Source: Tamarix chinensis
Lineage: Eukaryota > Streptophyta > Magnoliopsida > Caryophyllales > Tamaricaceae
Assembly: GCA_030549775.1 (NCBI GenBank)
Contig: CM060175.1
Span: forward strand, 105,641,422-105,705,421
DNA: 64,000 nucleotides
Direction of reading: 5' to 3'
Below the pieces are notes generated by a model. The model had not been told where the DNA came from, did no database searches, and saw only the letters and a list, made by a program, of their open reading frames with translations. The translations under genes and the position numbers were made by a program. Shown piece after piece: positions 48,119-59,290 of the stretch. The number at the start of each line of letters is the position of its first letter. The stretch's first letter is position 1.

Positions 48119-51087
48119 TTAAGGCAATAATATTTCTGACGACTCGGTCTCTTTCTTGTGCATCTTGCGCTTACGATTATTGGTTCCGATGAACTTGTCA
48201 ACCAATTTAAAGCGAATGATCATATAGGCAGAAATAACAACAGTGCTGCTCATGACCAAGACAACAATGGCCACCCAAATCGACACAGGCGACAACATTG
48301 TATATACTCCGGTCATGAATGCCCCCAGGGTCCCGTAAAGAGAGTGGTGGAGTAAGACGACGCTATAATCAATTAACACCGAAGCCTTATCAGGATCCTG
48401 AACTGTCGCCCATATGAGGGCGTAAAGGACAGTCATGGAGCAGCACATTGCATAGGTATCAGACAGAATGAAGATTATAAAAGCTGGCTTTCGTCCTAAG
48501 AGGACAGCTCCATTATTTTGATCAAAGCCACCTGGAACTGTGAATGCTGCTGCAAATGTAATGGTTGCTAAGAGGGCTGCTACGACAGAGAGTGTGTTCC
48601 GCATATCTTTCAAGTCCGTTCCAAGTGGTACATATGATGTTTCTTGTGTTGCTTCCTTGTACAGATTTGCCTACACATCAATTGTTATTGTTATGCATGA
48701 CTCAACTATAATAAGCACAATAATAGTACTACTACTACTAATTGATATTTCAGAGTAAATAACCAAGGCCGACTTCTTCCACAGCTAGCTACTTACCCAA
48801 TCCGCAGATTCCTTGGACTTATCCTTCAGTAACGCCGCAGCTGTTTTCCCATCTTTGTCTTTGATATTCATTACATCTACACCTTCCATTTCCAGTAAAG
48901 CTTCCGCCAGATGAAGGTTATTATCTTGTATTGCTTTTATCAAAGGTGATCTTCCATGTACATCAGTTATATTTTTGAGCTGTGCAATTACTGGAATGGC
49001 TAGCAATTCTCGATATTCTTCGCGACTCTCTAGTTTGGCGTTGTGCAGGGCAGTAGTCTGGTCTTGGCCGCGGGTAAAAGCTTGAGGACATATATCACAA
49101 ATAACACGAATGGCTGACAAGTTACCCTTACGGCATGCTTTAATCAAAAGGTGCTCATCCTGCTCCCCATCTCGAATGTCAATAGCAGAAGGGTGAATCT
49201 TAAGTATTATACTTATAACCTGTGCATCATTTTCATCTAGTGCATACTGGAGGATTGTCCGTCCGGAAGCATCCTTGACTTTTACAAGTTCTGGATGCCG
49301 CTTTATCAATTTTATAGCTTCCTCCCCTAAAGCATATTAATCAAAAACTAATTAGCTAGAGCAATACAAGTGTGCTGTGTGAAATGACGAAATGATTGGG
49401 AGGATCCTTGTATGAAAACATGTATGGTCAAGTAGAGGGATGTCATTAATAATGTGGATGACAGGTTAATATGATTTACCAATTACAAACAAAAGGGAAG
49501 GTGAAGCGGAAAAGCAATGCAGCTATGGAATTGTGGCTAAGTACGTTAATGTTATGTAAAAGGAGAAATGGTTGGAGGCTTATGATCGATGATTGCTGGA
49601 TGATGAATAGAGTAAAAGGCAAATAGACTCCATTAAGATTTATTAGCGTTTGTTGCAGGACTCTTATCTCCTAATCAATTTGTCTATCAACAGAAACCTA
49701 CATTAGTCCAGCAGATGTTGAACTTCTACAATGGCTGAAAGAGTTATTGTTATAACTCACCTGATTTTTCTCTCAAAAATTGAAGAAAAGTCTCCAGATA
49801 AAGGTTCATGAAGCTATGTCTGAAATCTGATGTCAAAATATTGAGCTCTTCTTGTTCCATAACAGGGCTAGTTTGTGGGTTCTGATCGCTGTCGGCCAAA
49901 TAGGAAAGAAAAGCAAAGTCCGACGAAAACATAAGCCTGGCAAATTTTCTATGTCCATGCAAGACAGCCAGGTGCAATGGTGTAATTCCATGTCTGTCAG
50001 TTTGCCTCCATGGTGGTTGGAATGACAAAAAGCTTGTAGGAGCAGGTGCATGATCTTCTATAGTAAGAGTTGATGAAGTTGACCCTTGAGCCGCCAGTTC
50101 CTTGTTTCCTTCAACTAGGTGCTTCAGAGATTTGTTGAATGCATCAGCTAGAATTTGTGCGATCTCAAATTGGCCAAATTTTGCAGCAATATGAAGTGGG
50201 TTCTGACCATCCTGATTTAACAAAGTGTAGGAAATTGAGATATCTATATTGACGACCGTCTCTGTTATGTCAACCAAATTTTGCACTGCTGCATGGTGGA
50301 GGATAGTCTTCTTGTTTGAAGGATCCTGAACTCTGGCAAGTTTTGGATGTTGTTGTAACAAAAGTACTGCATCACTTTCTGTAGAATTCAATGAACAATA
50401 ATTAAGAAAAAACCAGTGGCAGGAAGCGTTAATTAATAGTGGGTTAAAAAGATTAACATTTTTTATGTAGAAAAAGCTTTTTGCACAATACTAACCAGAG
50501 CAATTTTCGATGAGTTTAATTATACAATCAAGATCAAACCCCTTCGTGCTATACTCCACCCCTGACGCCAAAATTACTTTTGCAGTCCGGTTGCATCTAA
50601 ATTTTATAGAATCACGAAGTAAAGAACCAGCATTATCAACATTACGAAGAAAATTACGGTCTACTGATATAAAAAATTCAGCAACTTCATCTTGTCTTCT
50701 TTGCACCGCCTCTTGCAACGGTAATATACCCTGGTTATTCTTTGCTCTCCATGGCGGATCAGATAGATCCACACCATCGTCGGACGATCTGTATGCATCT
50801 ACTAAGAGTTTAGCAATGTTGGGGAAACCATAAGTAGCAGTGTCGTGAAGTGGGTTGTTTCCGTAGGCGTTAGTTTGGCAAATTAGTTTGCGAACTACCC
50901 CGATTGGCAATCTTTTGAGGGTCTCATCAACGCATGCTTCTTTTCCATGACTAGATAAGATATGAAGCATAGTCAAACTATGTTGGGTTTCTTGAGCGAG
51001 GAAGATATTGTGATCACGAGTCTCAAAGAGTACTAGGAGATCCTTAACATCACCTCGATTTACAGCGCTCAGGAGCTCGGGGTCCAT
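48119..51087 (-). CDS. ACD6-like ankyrin-repeat/PGG-domain membrane protein, gene B (intact)
   Basis: Four exons join in frame: 51087-50496, 50378-49761, 49326-48797 and 48670-48119 (TAA), all with GT-AG borders, giving 763 amino acids. The start is the MDPELL methionine, shared with gene A. Exon 1 (aa 1-197), exon 2 (198-403) and exon 3 (404-580) carry ankyrin repeats, such as GNNPLHDTATYGFPNIAKLL and GITPLHLAVLHGHRKFARL. Exon 4 carries the PGG domain (FTVPGG, about aa 626) and about four hydrophobic segments, then a basic tail (NRKRKMHKK). Known relatives in Arabidopsis (ACD6) are membrane proteins affecting salicylic-acid defence; that function here is inferred from family only. It is a same-strand tandem paralogue of gene A. 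Confidence 0.92.
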
Positions 51088-51762
51088 AATTTTGGGTGTC
51101 GGGAATGCTTGAGGAACAGCAACAAGAGCAAGAAGAGGTGTTACCTGCAGCTTAATTTCTTAGCAGAGTCAGTTTTTTTTTTTTTTGGATCTGTCACTGA
51201 GTTGAACAAGACTCTCTTAAGAATCAATAAAATGCAGATGAGGCTGATAGAAGATAGCGAAGAAACGGAGGACTAAAATAGCAAAAGTTTGGATTTCTTT
51301 GGTTCTAAGAAAATCGTTACGAAAGAAAAGAAAATTGGATGGAAAATAGAAGTCGGTCATTTAGTTGCGAAGAAAGTAATAAAAAAAGAAAATAAGAAAT
51401 AAAAAGTAAAGAAAATTCTATCAAATCTAAGGAAAATATAAAACTATGAGAAAAATTTTAGCTAACTACTCATTTCAGAGAATAGATGTTACTCCAAATT
51501 TAAAAAAAAAAACATAATAATATTACTACTAATAATAACTGAATAATAAGTGGACATAAAAGATATACTACTAAAAATATACTACTACTATTTAATAGTA
51601 GCCGCTATGAACTGATATATGGATATTAATGAATGTGATCGCCTATTCTCCAGAATTTTTTACCGAAAGTTAACTGTGTTTTTGGTTATTGAGCCCATTG
51701 AAGCCTGATGCATCAAATTTTATTATTTTTTTTTGGTTGGTGTTGCAATTATAAACCAGATC
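51088..51762. other. Upstream region of gene B, no gene seen
   Basis: Should contain the gene B leader and promoter. It is AT-rich with a T-run at 51175-51186 and short TAATA repeats at 51515-51600. The coding hAT element sits 0.7 kb upstream of the start codon. Confidence 0.5.
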
Positions 51763-51770
51763 AAGGTGAT
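51763..51770. repeat. Left 8-bp target duplication of the coding hAT element
   Basis: AAGGTGAT, repeated exactly at 57748-57755. Confidence 0.97.
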
Positions 51771-52114
51771 TAGGGATGTAAACGGGACGGGTTTTACCCG
51801 ATATCCGACGGATAAAACCCAACGGATATATAAACGGATATGGATAAACGGGTTCGGGTACGGATACGGGTATGGAGAAAAAAATCAGTCGGGTTCGGGT
51901 ACGGATACGGGTAATGGGTCTCCATATCCGTACCCGTATCCATATCCGTTTTAATACCCGTTGGATAAAACCCGATATAAAATTACCTTTTTACCCCTCA
52001 TATATATAACATATTCAATATATTCAGTAAGGTTATAATAGTAATTAAGTTAAATTAAACAATTAAATTTAACTTATCTAATATCTATCTGCCAATTGCC
52101 AAACCCTAATCAAC

Positions 52115-52525
52115 CCAATTCCATTTCCATTTCGTTTGATTTGAATCATTTCGCCGCCCGCCCCTGTAACCACCTGTTTTGCTTCTGGCCTTCTGCGTCG
52201 TTGCTGCTGTTCTTGACTTCTTGTTCAACAGAAATTGAGAATCGACAGTCGACACTTCGAGTAAGTATCCTGTATCCCAATTCCATTTCGTTTGAATCAT
52301 TTCGCCGCCCGCCCCTGTAACCACCTGTTTTGCTTCTACCGTCTGCGCCGTTGCTGCTGTTCTTGTTCGACAGAATCTGAGAATCGACACTTCGAGTAAG
52401 TATCCCAATTCCATTAATCCATTTCGTTTGAATAGTTTCGCCGCCCCGCCCCTGTAACCTGTTTGGCTGTTTTGCATTGCGCCGTTGCTGACTTGCTGTT
52501 CTTGTTCGACAGAATCGAAAGTTCG
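52115..52525 (+). repeat. Three tandem leader repeats with repeated splice donors in the hAT element
   Basis: Three imperfect copies share CCAATTCCATTTCG, CGCCGCCCGCCCCTGTAACC and TTCTTGTTCGACAGAATC. The landmark CCCCTGTAA lies at 52161, 52312 and 52449, so spacing is 151 and 137 bp. Copies 1 and 2 end CACTTCGAGTAAGTATCC, an ideal 5' splice site; copy 3 reads TTCGACTTGAGTTTCG instead. It is likely a reiterated promoter/5' exon. Confidence 0.85.
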
Positions 52526-54669
52526 ACTTGAGTTTCGCGCCTTTCTACTTCAGGCTTCCTTCGACAGTTCTACGATTCACGCAGCATTTTTTTTCAAAAT
52601 CTTGTCTTGGTCAGCTTCTCTTCTTCGTTCTTGGATGCGTGCGCGATTCTGTGTTTAATTCCCTCCTATTCATCTTCTCATTTCCCTCGACTTCATCATC
52701 AACAGCTTGCTTCACAATAATCATATTTCTTCATTCACATGTCAGCATACCAGTCTTGCTTTGTTTGCCTTAAATTCATGAGCACATCGTTCAGCCTTGA
52801 AAAAGATATGTATAATAATCAAACAAAAAATGAAGATGAAGGAGATGGGTAATTAATATTAGCATAATCTTAGCTAGTGTTCTTAAACATGAGCATGACT
52901 GAGCACAGAAAACATGTTCTCAAGACCAGGATATAAGTTCGAAAGTTATGAAACAAATTACCTCTCTTTTTGTGTGTGACTGTTGCCTTTTCTTTCCTTT
53001 CTTCTTAGATTTACCCACATATTGCTCATCTCCAGCATTGTTGATAGTTGGAGAAATGGGTTGAGGGGGGTTTCAGCATTGGAGTTTATAAAAATTCTAG
53101 GATTTCAAAGAGACTGGTGATTGATAGCAGTTATCAGTGTTTGCATACTCTATGACTTAATAATCTGAGTTTGAATTTTTGGAAATTTACTGGGTCAAGT
53201 ACTGGTTTCGAGATTGAGAATGTTGAATCGTAGGAAGAAATTGAACTTAATTTTGGAGGACTTCATTTTTATGATGATGAACTGGCTGGCTTGATATGCA
53301 CAATTCCTCAACTTCTTAAGCAACTTTGCAACATTAAGATACTTTTGGTTTGCAAATTTGGAACTCAAGTACATATGCTCATAATTTAAAGCATTATTAG
53401 TTTGACTAAATGTGCTAGCTAGCTTTCTTACAATTCTTCATACAGTTTAAAACTACTGGAAGGGCGAGAAGGCAGGTTACCTATACCTTTTCTCTTACTT
53501 CAAATGCTAGTAAGAGACATTTTCTCTTACTCCTGACTTTAGCCATACCAAAGTTTAGTTGGAGAAAGGTGGTGTTAAGGGATATCCGAAACTTTAACTC
53601 AAGCCATGATAATATATCATGTAAGTCATACACACACACACACGCCCCCCTCAAAACATACATTGTTGTTATATAAAAAAGGGGAATAATATATGCATAC
53701 CTAGAACCAATCCTAGCAGCCTTATTCATATTCATCTAAATCTATCTCTGTAATGGCAAGGACATGAAAACAGAACATTATTGATACATAAAAAATGGGA
53801 ATAATATATGAATACCCAAGACTAATCCTAACAACCTTATTCATATTTATCTACATCTATCGTTGAACATGGAAGCTAAGCAAATACTCACACCTCCCTA
53901 CCAGCTGCCGGGCATGACACCCTCCCTCCTAAAAATTCCATGACATGAACTTCATAGTCACTACCAATCCAAAGACAGCTATATACTAGTAAATTCTATT
54001 TATTTAATTCTCCTATATATATAATAATGCTCATTCATCACATCTGAAATTCACTACCAAAAATATTTAACCATGGATCATGGTGTCCCATAAACAACAA
54101 CAGCAGCAACATCAAGAAGAGAAACTCTGCATCACAAAATTCAATCTCTTCTTCAAAAGATGGAATGTAAAAAATGCAACAAAAATCTCATTCCACAAAA
54201 TCAGGACATACTCTTGTTCAACAAATATGAAATAACTCTGCGATGAACTTACTAAATTGGTGCAACACACCCACCTCATGATTCAAGAATTACTATCCGC
54301 GTCTCCTAAAGATTACTACTCATCCAAAATAAGAATAATTAGGGTTTCAGAATTCATTTGTTGCTAACTTTATATCAATAAGCTGCAATGAGAAGTCACC
54401 TAACATATAAAAACCAAAAAGATGCCATAAAAAACTAAGGTGACCCAAATTATTGTTTAAAATAATTTTTTTTGTAACAAAAAAAAAACTAAGGTCGTAT
54501 TCTCTTCAACTTATTTTTAGTTTTTTACTAACCTTGTTTGATCTTATCTTATTATGTTTATAATCGTTATCATTATTAATATTATCATTATTAAGTAAAT
54601 ATAAATAAGTGAGAGTAAGTAAATATTATGTTCTCTTGTTGTGCAGCGTTTGGGATCTCCTAAAATAGT
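52526..54669 (+). other. Internal non-coding region of the hAT element
   Basis: No transposase-like coding. Probably 5' intron and spacer between the leader repeats and the first coding exon; a (CA)n run lies at 53630-53643. Two similar 60-70-bp stretches (53683-53740 and 53790-53855, ATAATATATG...CCTTATTCATAT) form a direct repeat. Confidence 0.6.
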
Positions 54670-57066
54670 TTGATGGCATCAAGTAGCCAACCTAATACTG
54701 ATTCACACAGTGTACCACCATATTCTTCCAGCGCAGCTAGTAATCCTATACCTAGTGAACCATCAACCAATGAGGAGGTAGAAGAAGTGAATCCATTTTC
54801 TTTAGTGAAAAAAAGGAAGAAAACTTCAGTTGTTTGGGATTATTTTAATGCGGCAGAAATTAACGGTTTGAAAAAAACAATTTGTAAAGGTTGTAATAAG
54901 AGTTTGAGCGGTGATCCAAAAAATGGTACTTCTCATTTGCATGATCACATGAGGAAATGTGTACGTTTAAGGCCTATACAAGGGGTAGGACAAACTAAGT
55001 TGTGTTTTGATCAGAAGGGGGAAGGAAAAGGAAAGCTTATGGTTGTTGAATTTAATCAAGAAGTTGCAAGGCGTGAGCTATGTAATATGGTAGTTATGCA
55101 TGAGTATCCAATTTGTATAGTGGAACATGAAGGCTTTAGAAGATATTCATCAGCTCTTCAACCATCATTTAAAATGATTTCAAGGAACACTTTGCGAAGC
55201 GATATTTTCAAGTTGTTTGAATATGAAAAAGATAAAACAATGTTGTTGTTGAGTAGTAACAAGAGTCGAGTTTCAATCACAACAGATATGTGGACATCTC
55301 AGAATCAAAAAAAGGGTTTCATGGCTATCACGGCTCACTGGATTGATAATTATTGGACCTTGCAAAGTCGAATAATAAGGTATACTAAATTCATAAAAAT
55401 GGTAGTTCTTTGCAATTATTAATATTATGTAATTATATGTTGTTCTTTGGTTTATTTATTGTATTATTGTATTTTGTTGAAGGTTTGTCTATGTTCCAAG
55501 TCCGCATACATCTGAAGTTTTGTGTGATGTTTTGGTCAATTGTTTGATGGAATGGAATATTGATTCAAAACTTACCACATTGACCGTCGATAATTGTACT
55601 ACCAATGATGCTTTGATCGGAGATTTGAAAAATAGATTTGAGTCGAAGAGTTTTTTATTGCGTGGGAAATATTTTCATATGCGTTGTGCTGCTCATGTGC
55701 TTAATATTATTGTTAGCTATGGTATGTAAATCATTCAAAAAGCTATTGAGAGCATACGAGAGAGTGTGATGTATTGGAAAGCCACACCAAAAAGGCTGGA
55801 AAAGTTTATGGAGGTTTGTCGTCAAAAAGAAATTCCGTATAGTAGAGCGTTAACACATGATTGTAGGACAAGATGGAATTCAACATTTTTGATGCTTGAT
55901 GTTGCTCTAATGTATGAAGATGTGTTTGCTCGCTTGGCACGATTGGAATCTAATTATAGTTGTTGTCCTACAAGTGATGAATGTAATTTGGCTCGATCTA
56001 TTTGTGAGAGATTGTCATTATTTTATGATGTCACTTTGATGTTTTCTGGGAGTAGATATCCTACTGCCAATTTATACTTTCCCAAGGTTTGTGAAGTCAG
56101 AATGTCTTTGATTGAATGGTCTCTTGATCAAGATGAAATTATTAGTGGTATGGCAACAAAAATGATAGAAAAGTTTGATAAATATTGGAGTGTGATTCAT
56201 GAACTGATGGCCGTGGCAACTATTTTGGATCCGAGGTATAAATTAAAGTTGGTAGAGTTTTATTATTCTATCATTTATGGGAGCACCTATGATGAAGAGG
56301 TAGATAATGTTCGTAAAGTATGCTATGAATTGTTTCATGAGTATGAAGAGAATTATAAACGTAGGGAGAGAAGTTCATCAATATCGCGCGATTCTGGTGT
56401 TAGTAGTCAAGGTTGTGGTTCAAGTCTTAGTAGTGTGAATTCGGGTTCTAGAATCTCCCTTAAGCTTAATTATAATCAATGGTTGGCGAGCCAAGACATA
56501 ACTAGTGTGCCACAGAAGACCGAGTTAGATTGTTATTTGGAGGAGCCTGTGATGCCAGAGATGGATGACTTTGATGTGTTATCATGGTGGAAGACAAATA
56601 CTAAGTATCCAATTTTACAACGAATGACCAGAGACGTATTTGCCATCCCTATTTCTACAGTTGCTTCTGAGTCAGCTTTTAGCACAAGCGGGAGATTTGT
56701 AAGTCCTCATCGCAACCGATTACACCCAAAAACTCTAGAAGCATTAATGTGTTGTAGAGATTGGCTTTGGGCTAGTATAAGGAATGAAGGTAATATTTAA
56801 ATTTATATGTTTGATGTTTAAATAATTATAATATATCTATTATTATATTTGTTTAATTCTAATGTTCTAATTTTTTTTTTAATTTTTGTTAGATAATGAT
56901 AGTACTGCGAACTCAACTTATCATAGGTTTACCTTGCAAAATGAAGAATCCGACTCAGATGTTGGTGAGCATGAGGTAAAACTTGTCATAAATATTATTA
57001 GTGATTAAAATATTTGATTACACTTAATTATTTAATTTATTTATGTTTTTTTAGATGAATGCATAA
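54670..57066 (+). pseudogene. hAT transposase (BED zinc finger, DDE/RNase H-like, hATC), one in-frame stop
   Basis: Exons 54670-55379, 55483-56789, 56893-56975 and 57055-57066 join in frame with GT-AG borders, giving about 703 residues. The BED-type finger (WDYFNAAE, then CKGCNKSLSG and HLHDHMRKC) is at about aa 55-100. The RNase H-like core follows, with TTDMWTS, TVDNCTTND and RCAAHVLN. The C-terminus has the conserved hAT dimerisation text ATILDPRYKL, WWKTN, IPISTVASESAFSTSGR and RNRLHPKTLEALMC. A single TAA at 55727-55729 interrupts it after CAAHVLNIIVSYGM. The fourth exon contributes only three codons. In this superfamily the protein binds terminal and subterminal repeats and cuts and inserts the element. 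One stop in an otherwise open gene suggests recent loss. Confidence 0.94.
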
Positions 57067-57477
57067 ACCAAAAGATATGAAGGTTGAAGATGGAAAGACA
57101 AATTGGTGAATGGTGATATGGAATTTTTGGAGCTCAAAATGAACAGCTTCTCTATGCTATTTTTAGCTAATCGAAGTTATATTATTATGTTTCACATGCA
57201 TTGATTTCAGTTTTATTTGTGGAAGTATTTGTATAAACAAACATTATTGGCTATGGTGTTTTTAAACTAGACTTGTATTATTGTTGATTGCTTTATTGTT
57301 TGATAAATTGGTGAATGGTGATATTGATAATATGGATTTGTTGGAGCTGGTTGAAGATTTAAACTTGTTGGAGCAAGTTCAAAATTTGATCTTTAAATAA
57401 TAGGTTGTTTGATTGAAATTATAGATTTTATATATCATATACTATATATGATAGGTTAAGCAAAAATTCAAACAGGT

Positions 57478-57740
57478 ATCGGATTTATCCGTCGGGTAAA
57501 ATCCATCGGGTAATATCCATTGGATTATTTAAACGGGTAACAGATTATCCGTCGGGTAATATCCATTGGATAATTTAAACGGGTAACGGATTATCCGTTG
57601 GGTAACGGATATCCGACGGATACGGATATGGATATATTAATGGATATCCATTCGGATACGGATATGGATTCGGGTATAATATACTTATCGGGTATCGGGT
57701 ACGGGTATGGGGATACCCGCCCCGAACCCGCCCCGTTTAC
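57478..57740. repeat. Right subterminal repeat block of the hAT element
   Basis: Repeated (C/T)GGGTAA and CGGATATGGATA units, with TATCCGTCGGGTAA appearing about three times. Functionally this would be the transposase-binding region. Confidence 0.85.
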
Positions 57741-57747
57741 ATCCCTA

Positions 57748-57755
57748 AAGGTGAT
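57748..57755. repeat. Right 8-bp target duplication of the coding hAT element
   Basis: AAGGTGAT, identical to 51763-51770. Confidence 0.97.
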
Positions 57756-58634
57756 TGTTTTTGGATTGAACCTTATGGCATGACAACCGATCCGGTGCTT
57801 ATTAAATAAATAAATAATTTACCGGAGAAAGTAATTGAAAGTAAGTAGTAAATATTACTACTAGTAATATTTTCTATATATATATAATTGAAAGTAACTC
57901 TCTCTCAAGGTTACAACATATTGTCCCTCAATTTTTATTGAGATAAATTACTAAAAATATTTATCTATTGTCCTTTAATTTACACCCACATACCAAATTC
58001 TATACAACTGAAAGTTACATTGATCCAAACATACCGTAACGTTATATCTCATCGTGAACCTATTTTGAAGAGCGTTCTATTTAGTTGATACGATGCATTT
58101 ATTTATCTATAAACTTAGAACTATTTATATTTTATATCAAGATTATGATAAGACGTTTTCTAGCTGATTAGACAATAAAAACTTTATGAAATTTTTTATG
58201 TATTAATATAATATTTTTATTTTAATCAAATATATAAAAGTATTTAAACAAAAATAATCAACTTTCCTCAAATTTTTCTTTCTCTAAAACTAAACATCAA
58301 AAATACTTTTTAAGAATTATATTTTCCATAAAAAAAAATTCAACAACCAAACGAGTAAAAAAAATTTGATTTATCTTGTTTTCTTTCCTTTTCATTTTTC
58401 TTTCCTTCTTATTTTTCACAAACCAAACAGACCATTAAGCAATCGAAATTCAAGAAGAAAACGGAAGCTTTATTGATTTTCTTAATCATCAAGAACCACT
58501 CTAATTGATTTTCTCAATTACTGATTCTTAGTTTGACTTTCCTTCCTTAGGATTATCTCTCCTTAAAACCTACTTCTATATATGTTGCAAAAAGAGAGAG
58601 AAAAAAAAAATAGAACTCAAAACTAAAATCTATA
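57756..58634. other. Intergenic AT-rich DNA, nothing recognised
   Basis: No gene or transposon landmark seen. It is AT-rich with several poly-A/T runs. Confidence 0.5.
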
Positions 58635-58642
58635 CACAAAAC

Positions 58643-59290
58643 TATAGTTTTAAAAATCGGACCGGTAATTGAACTAGTATCATAACTGGTTTTCTAGTTC
58701 AGTAATCAGACCAATGATACATATTAAGTCAAAAAATATAAAATACATAAAAATTAAACTGCACATGAATTTGACCCATAGTTTTTAAAAATTGAATCAG
58801 TATTATAACAGGTTCACTAGTTTAGTAATCGGATTAGTAGTTTGGATTCGTCGAACTAATGGTATATATTAGGTAAAAAAAATGTGAAATATATAAAAAA
58901 AAAATTAAACTACACATAAATTTAATTGGCTTCTAATCGATTTTTTGACTGTTTTAGCCAACCAATATTTTAATTGATTCACCGGTTCCAAGATCCTGAG
59001 AACTAGTACATGGAATTTAGAAGGTAACCTGACAGGTTGGTCAGTTCATTGTTCAAACCGATCGATCTAGTCTGATTTTTAATACTATAATTTGACCGGC
59101 TCCCAACTATTTTTTTAACCAGTTCTGTCAGTAGATTTTTTAATCGATTTACTGGCTTTTACTGGTCCGACTAGTTTTTGACTAATTTTTATTAGTTTTG
59201 AGATCTTAAGAACCGATACATGTAATTTAGCCCGTGACATGACCGATTCATCGGTTCACCGACCGGTCCAATCCGGCCTTTAAAACTATG
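58643..59290. mobile_element. hAT-type MITE, second family (TATAGTTTTAAA termini)
   Basis: 648 bp. The left end is TATAGTTTTAAAAATCGGAC and the right end on the other strand is CATAGTTTTAAAGGCCGGAT. The flanking duplication is CACAAAAC (58635-58642) and CACACAAC (59291-59298), 7 of 8. Interior GGACCGG/CCGGT(T/C) motifs repeat. The left 130 bp are partly repeated from 58777 (CATAGTTTTTAAAAATTGAA), suggesting an internal duplication or a second insertion. Confidence 0.82.

Larger units (their letters stand above)
51771..57747 (+). mobile_element. hAT transposon with transposase gene (potentially autonomous type)
   Basis: 5,977 bp. The termini are TAGGGATGTAAACGGG(A/G)CGGG inverted (one mismatch in about 21) with a perfect 8-bp duplication AAGGTGAT on both sides. 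Dense CGGGTA, TATCCGT and CCGACGG units fill about 200 bp at the left end (51780-51975) and about 270 bp at the right end (57478-57740), the usual position of transposase-binding repeats. The interior holds a transposase with BED zinc finger and hAT C-terminal dimerisation region. It lies upstream of gene B. The only clear lesion found is one stop in the transposase. Confidence 0.96.

Noticed and set aside
51708..51755. GATGCATCAAATTTT...GGTGTTGCAATTATA resembles the LTR end and primer site of the 23380 element
   Set aside because: The primer-site core GGCGCCGTTGCCGGGG is not there. The likeness is limited to short AT-rich words.
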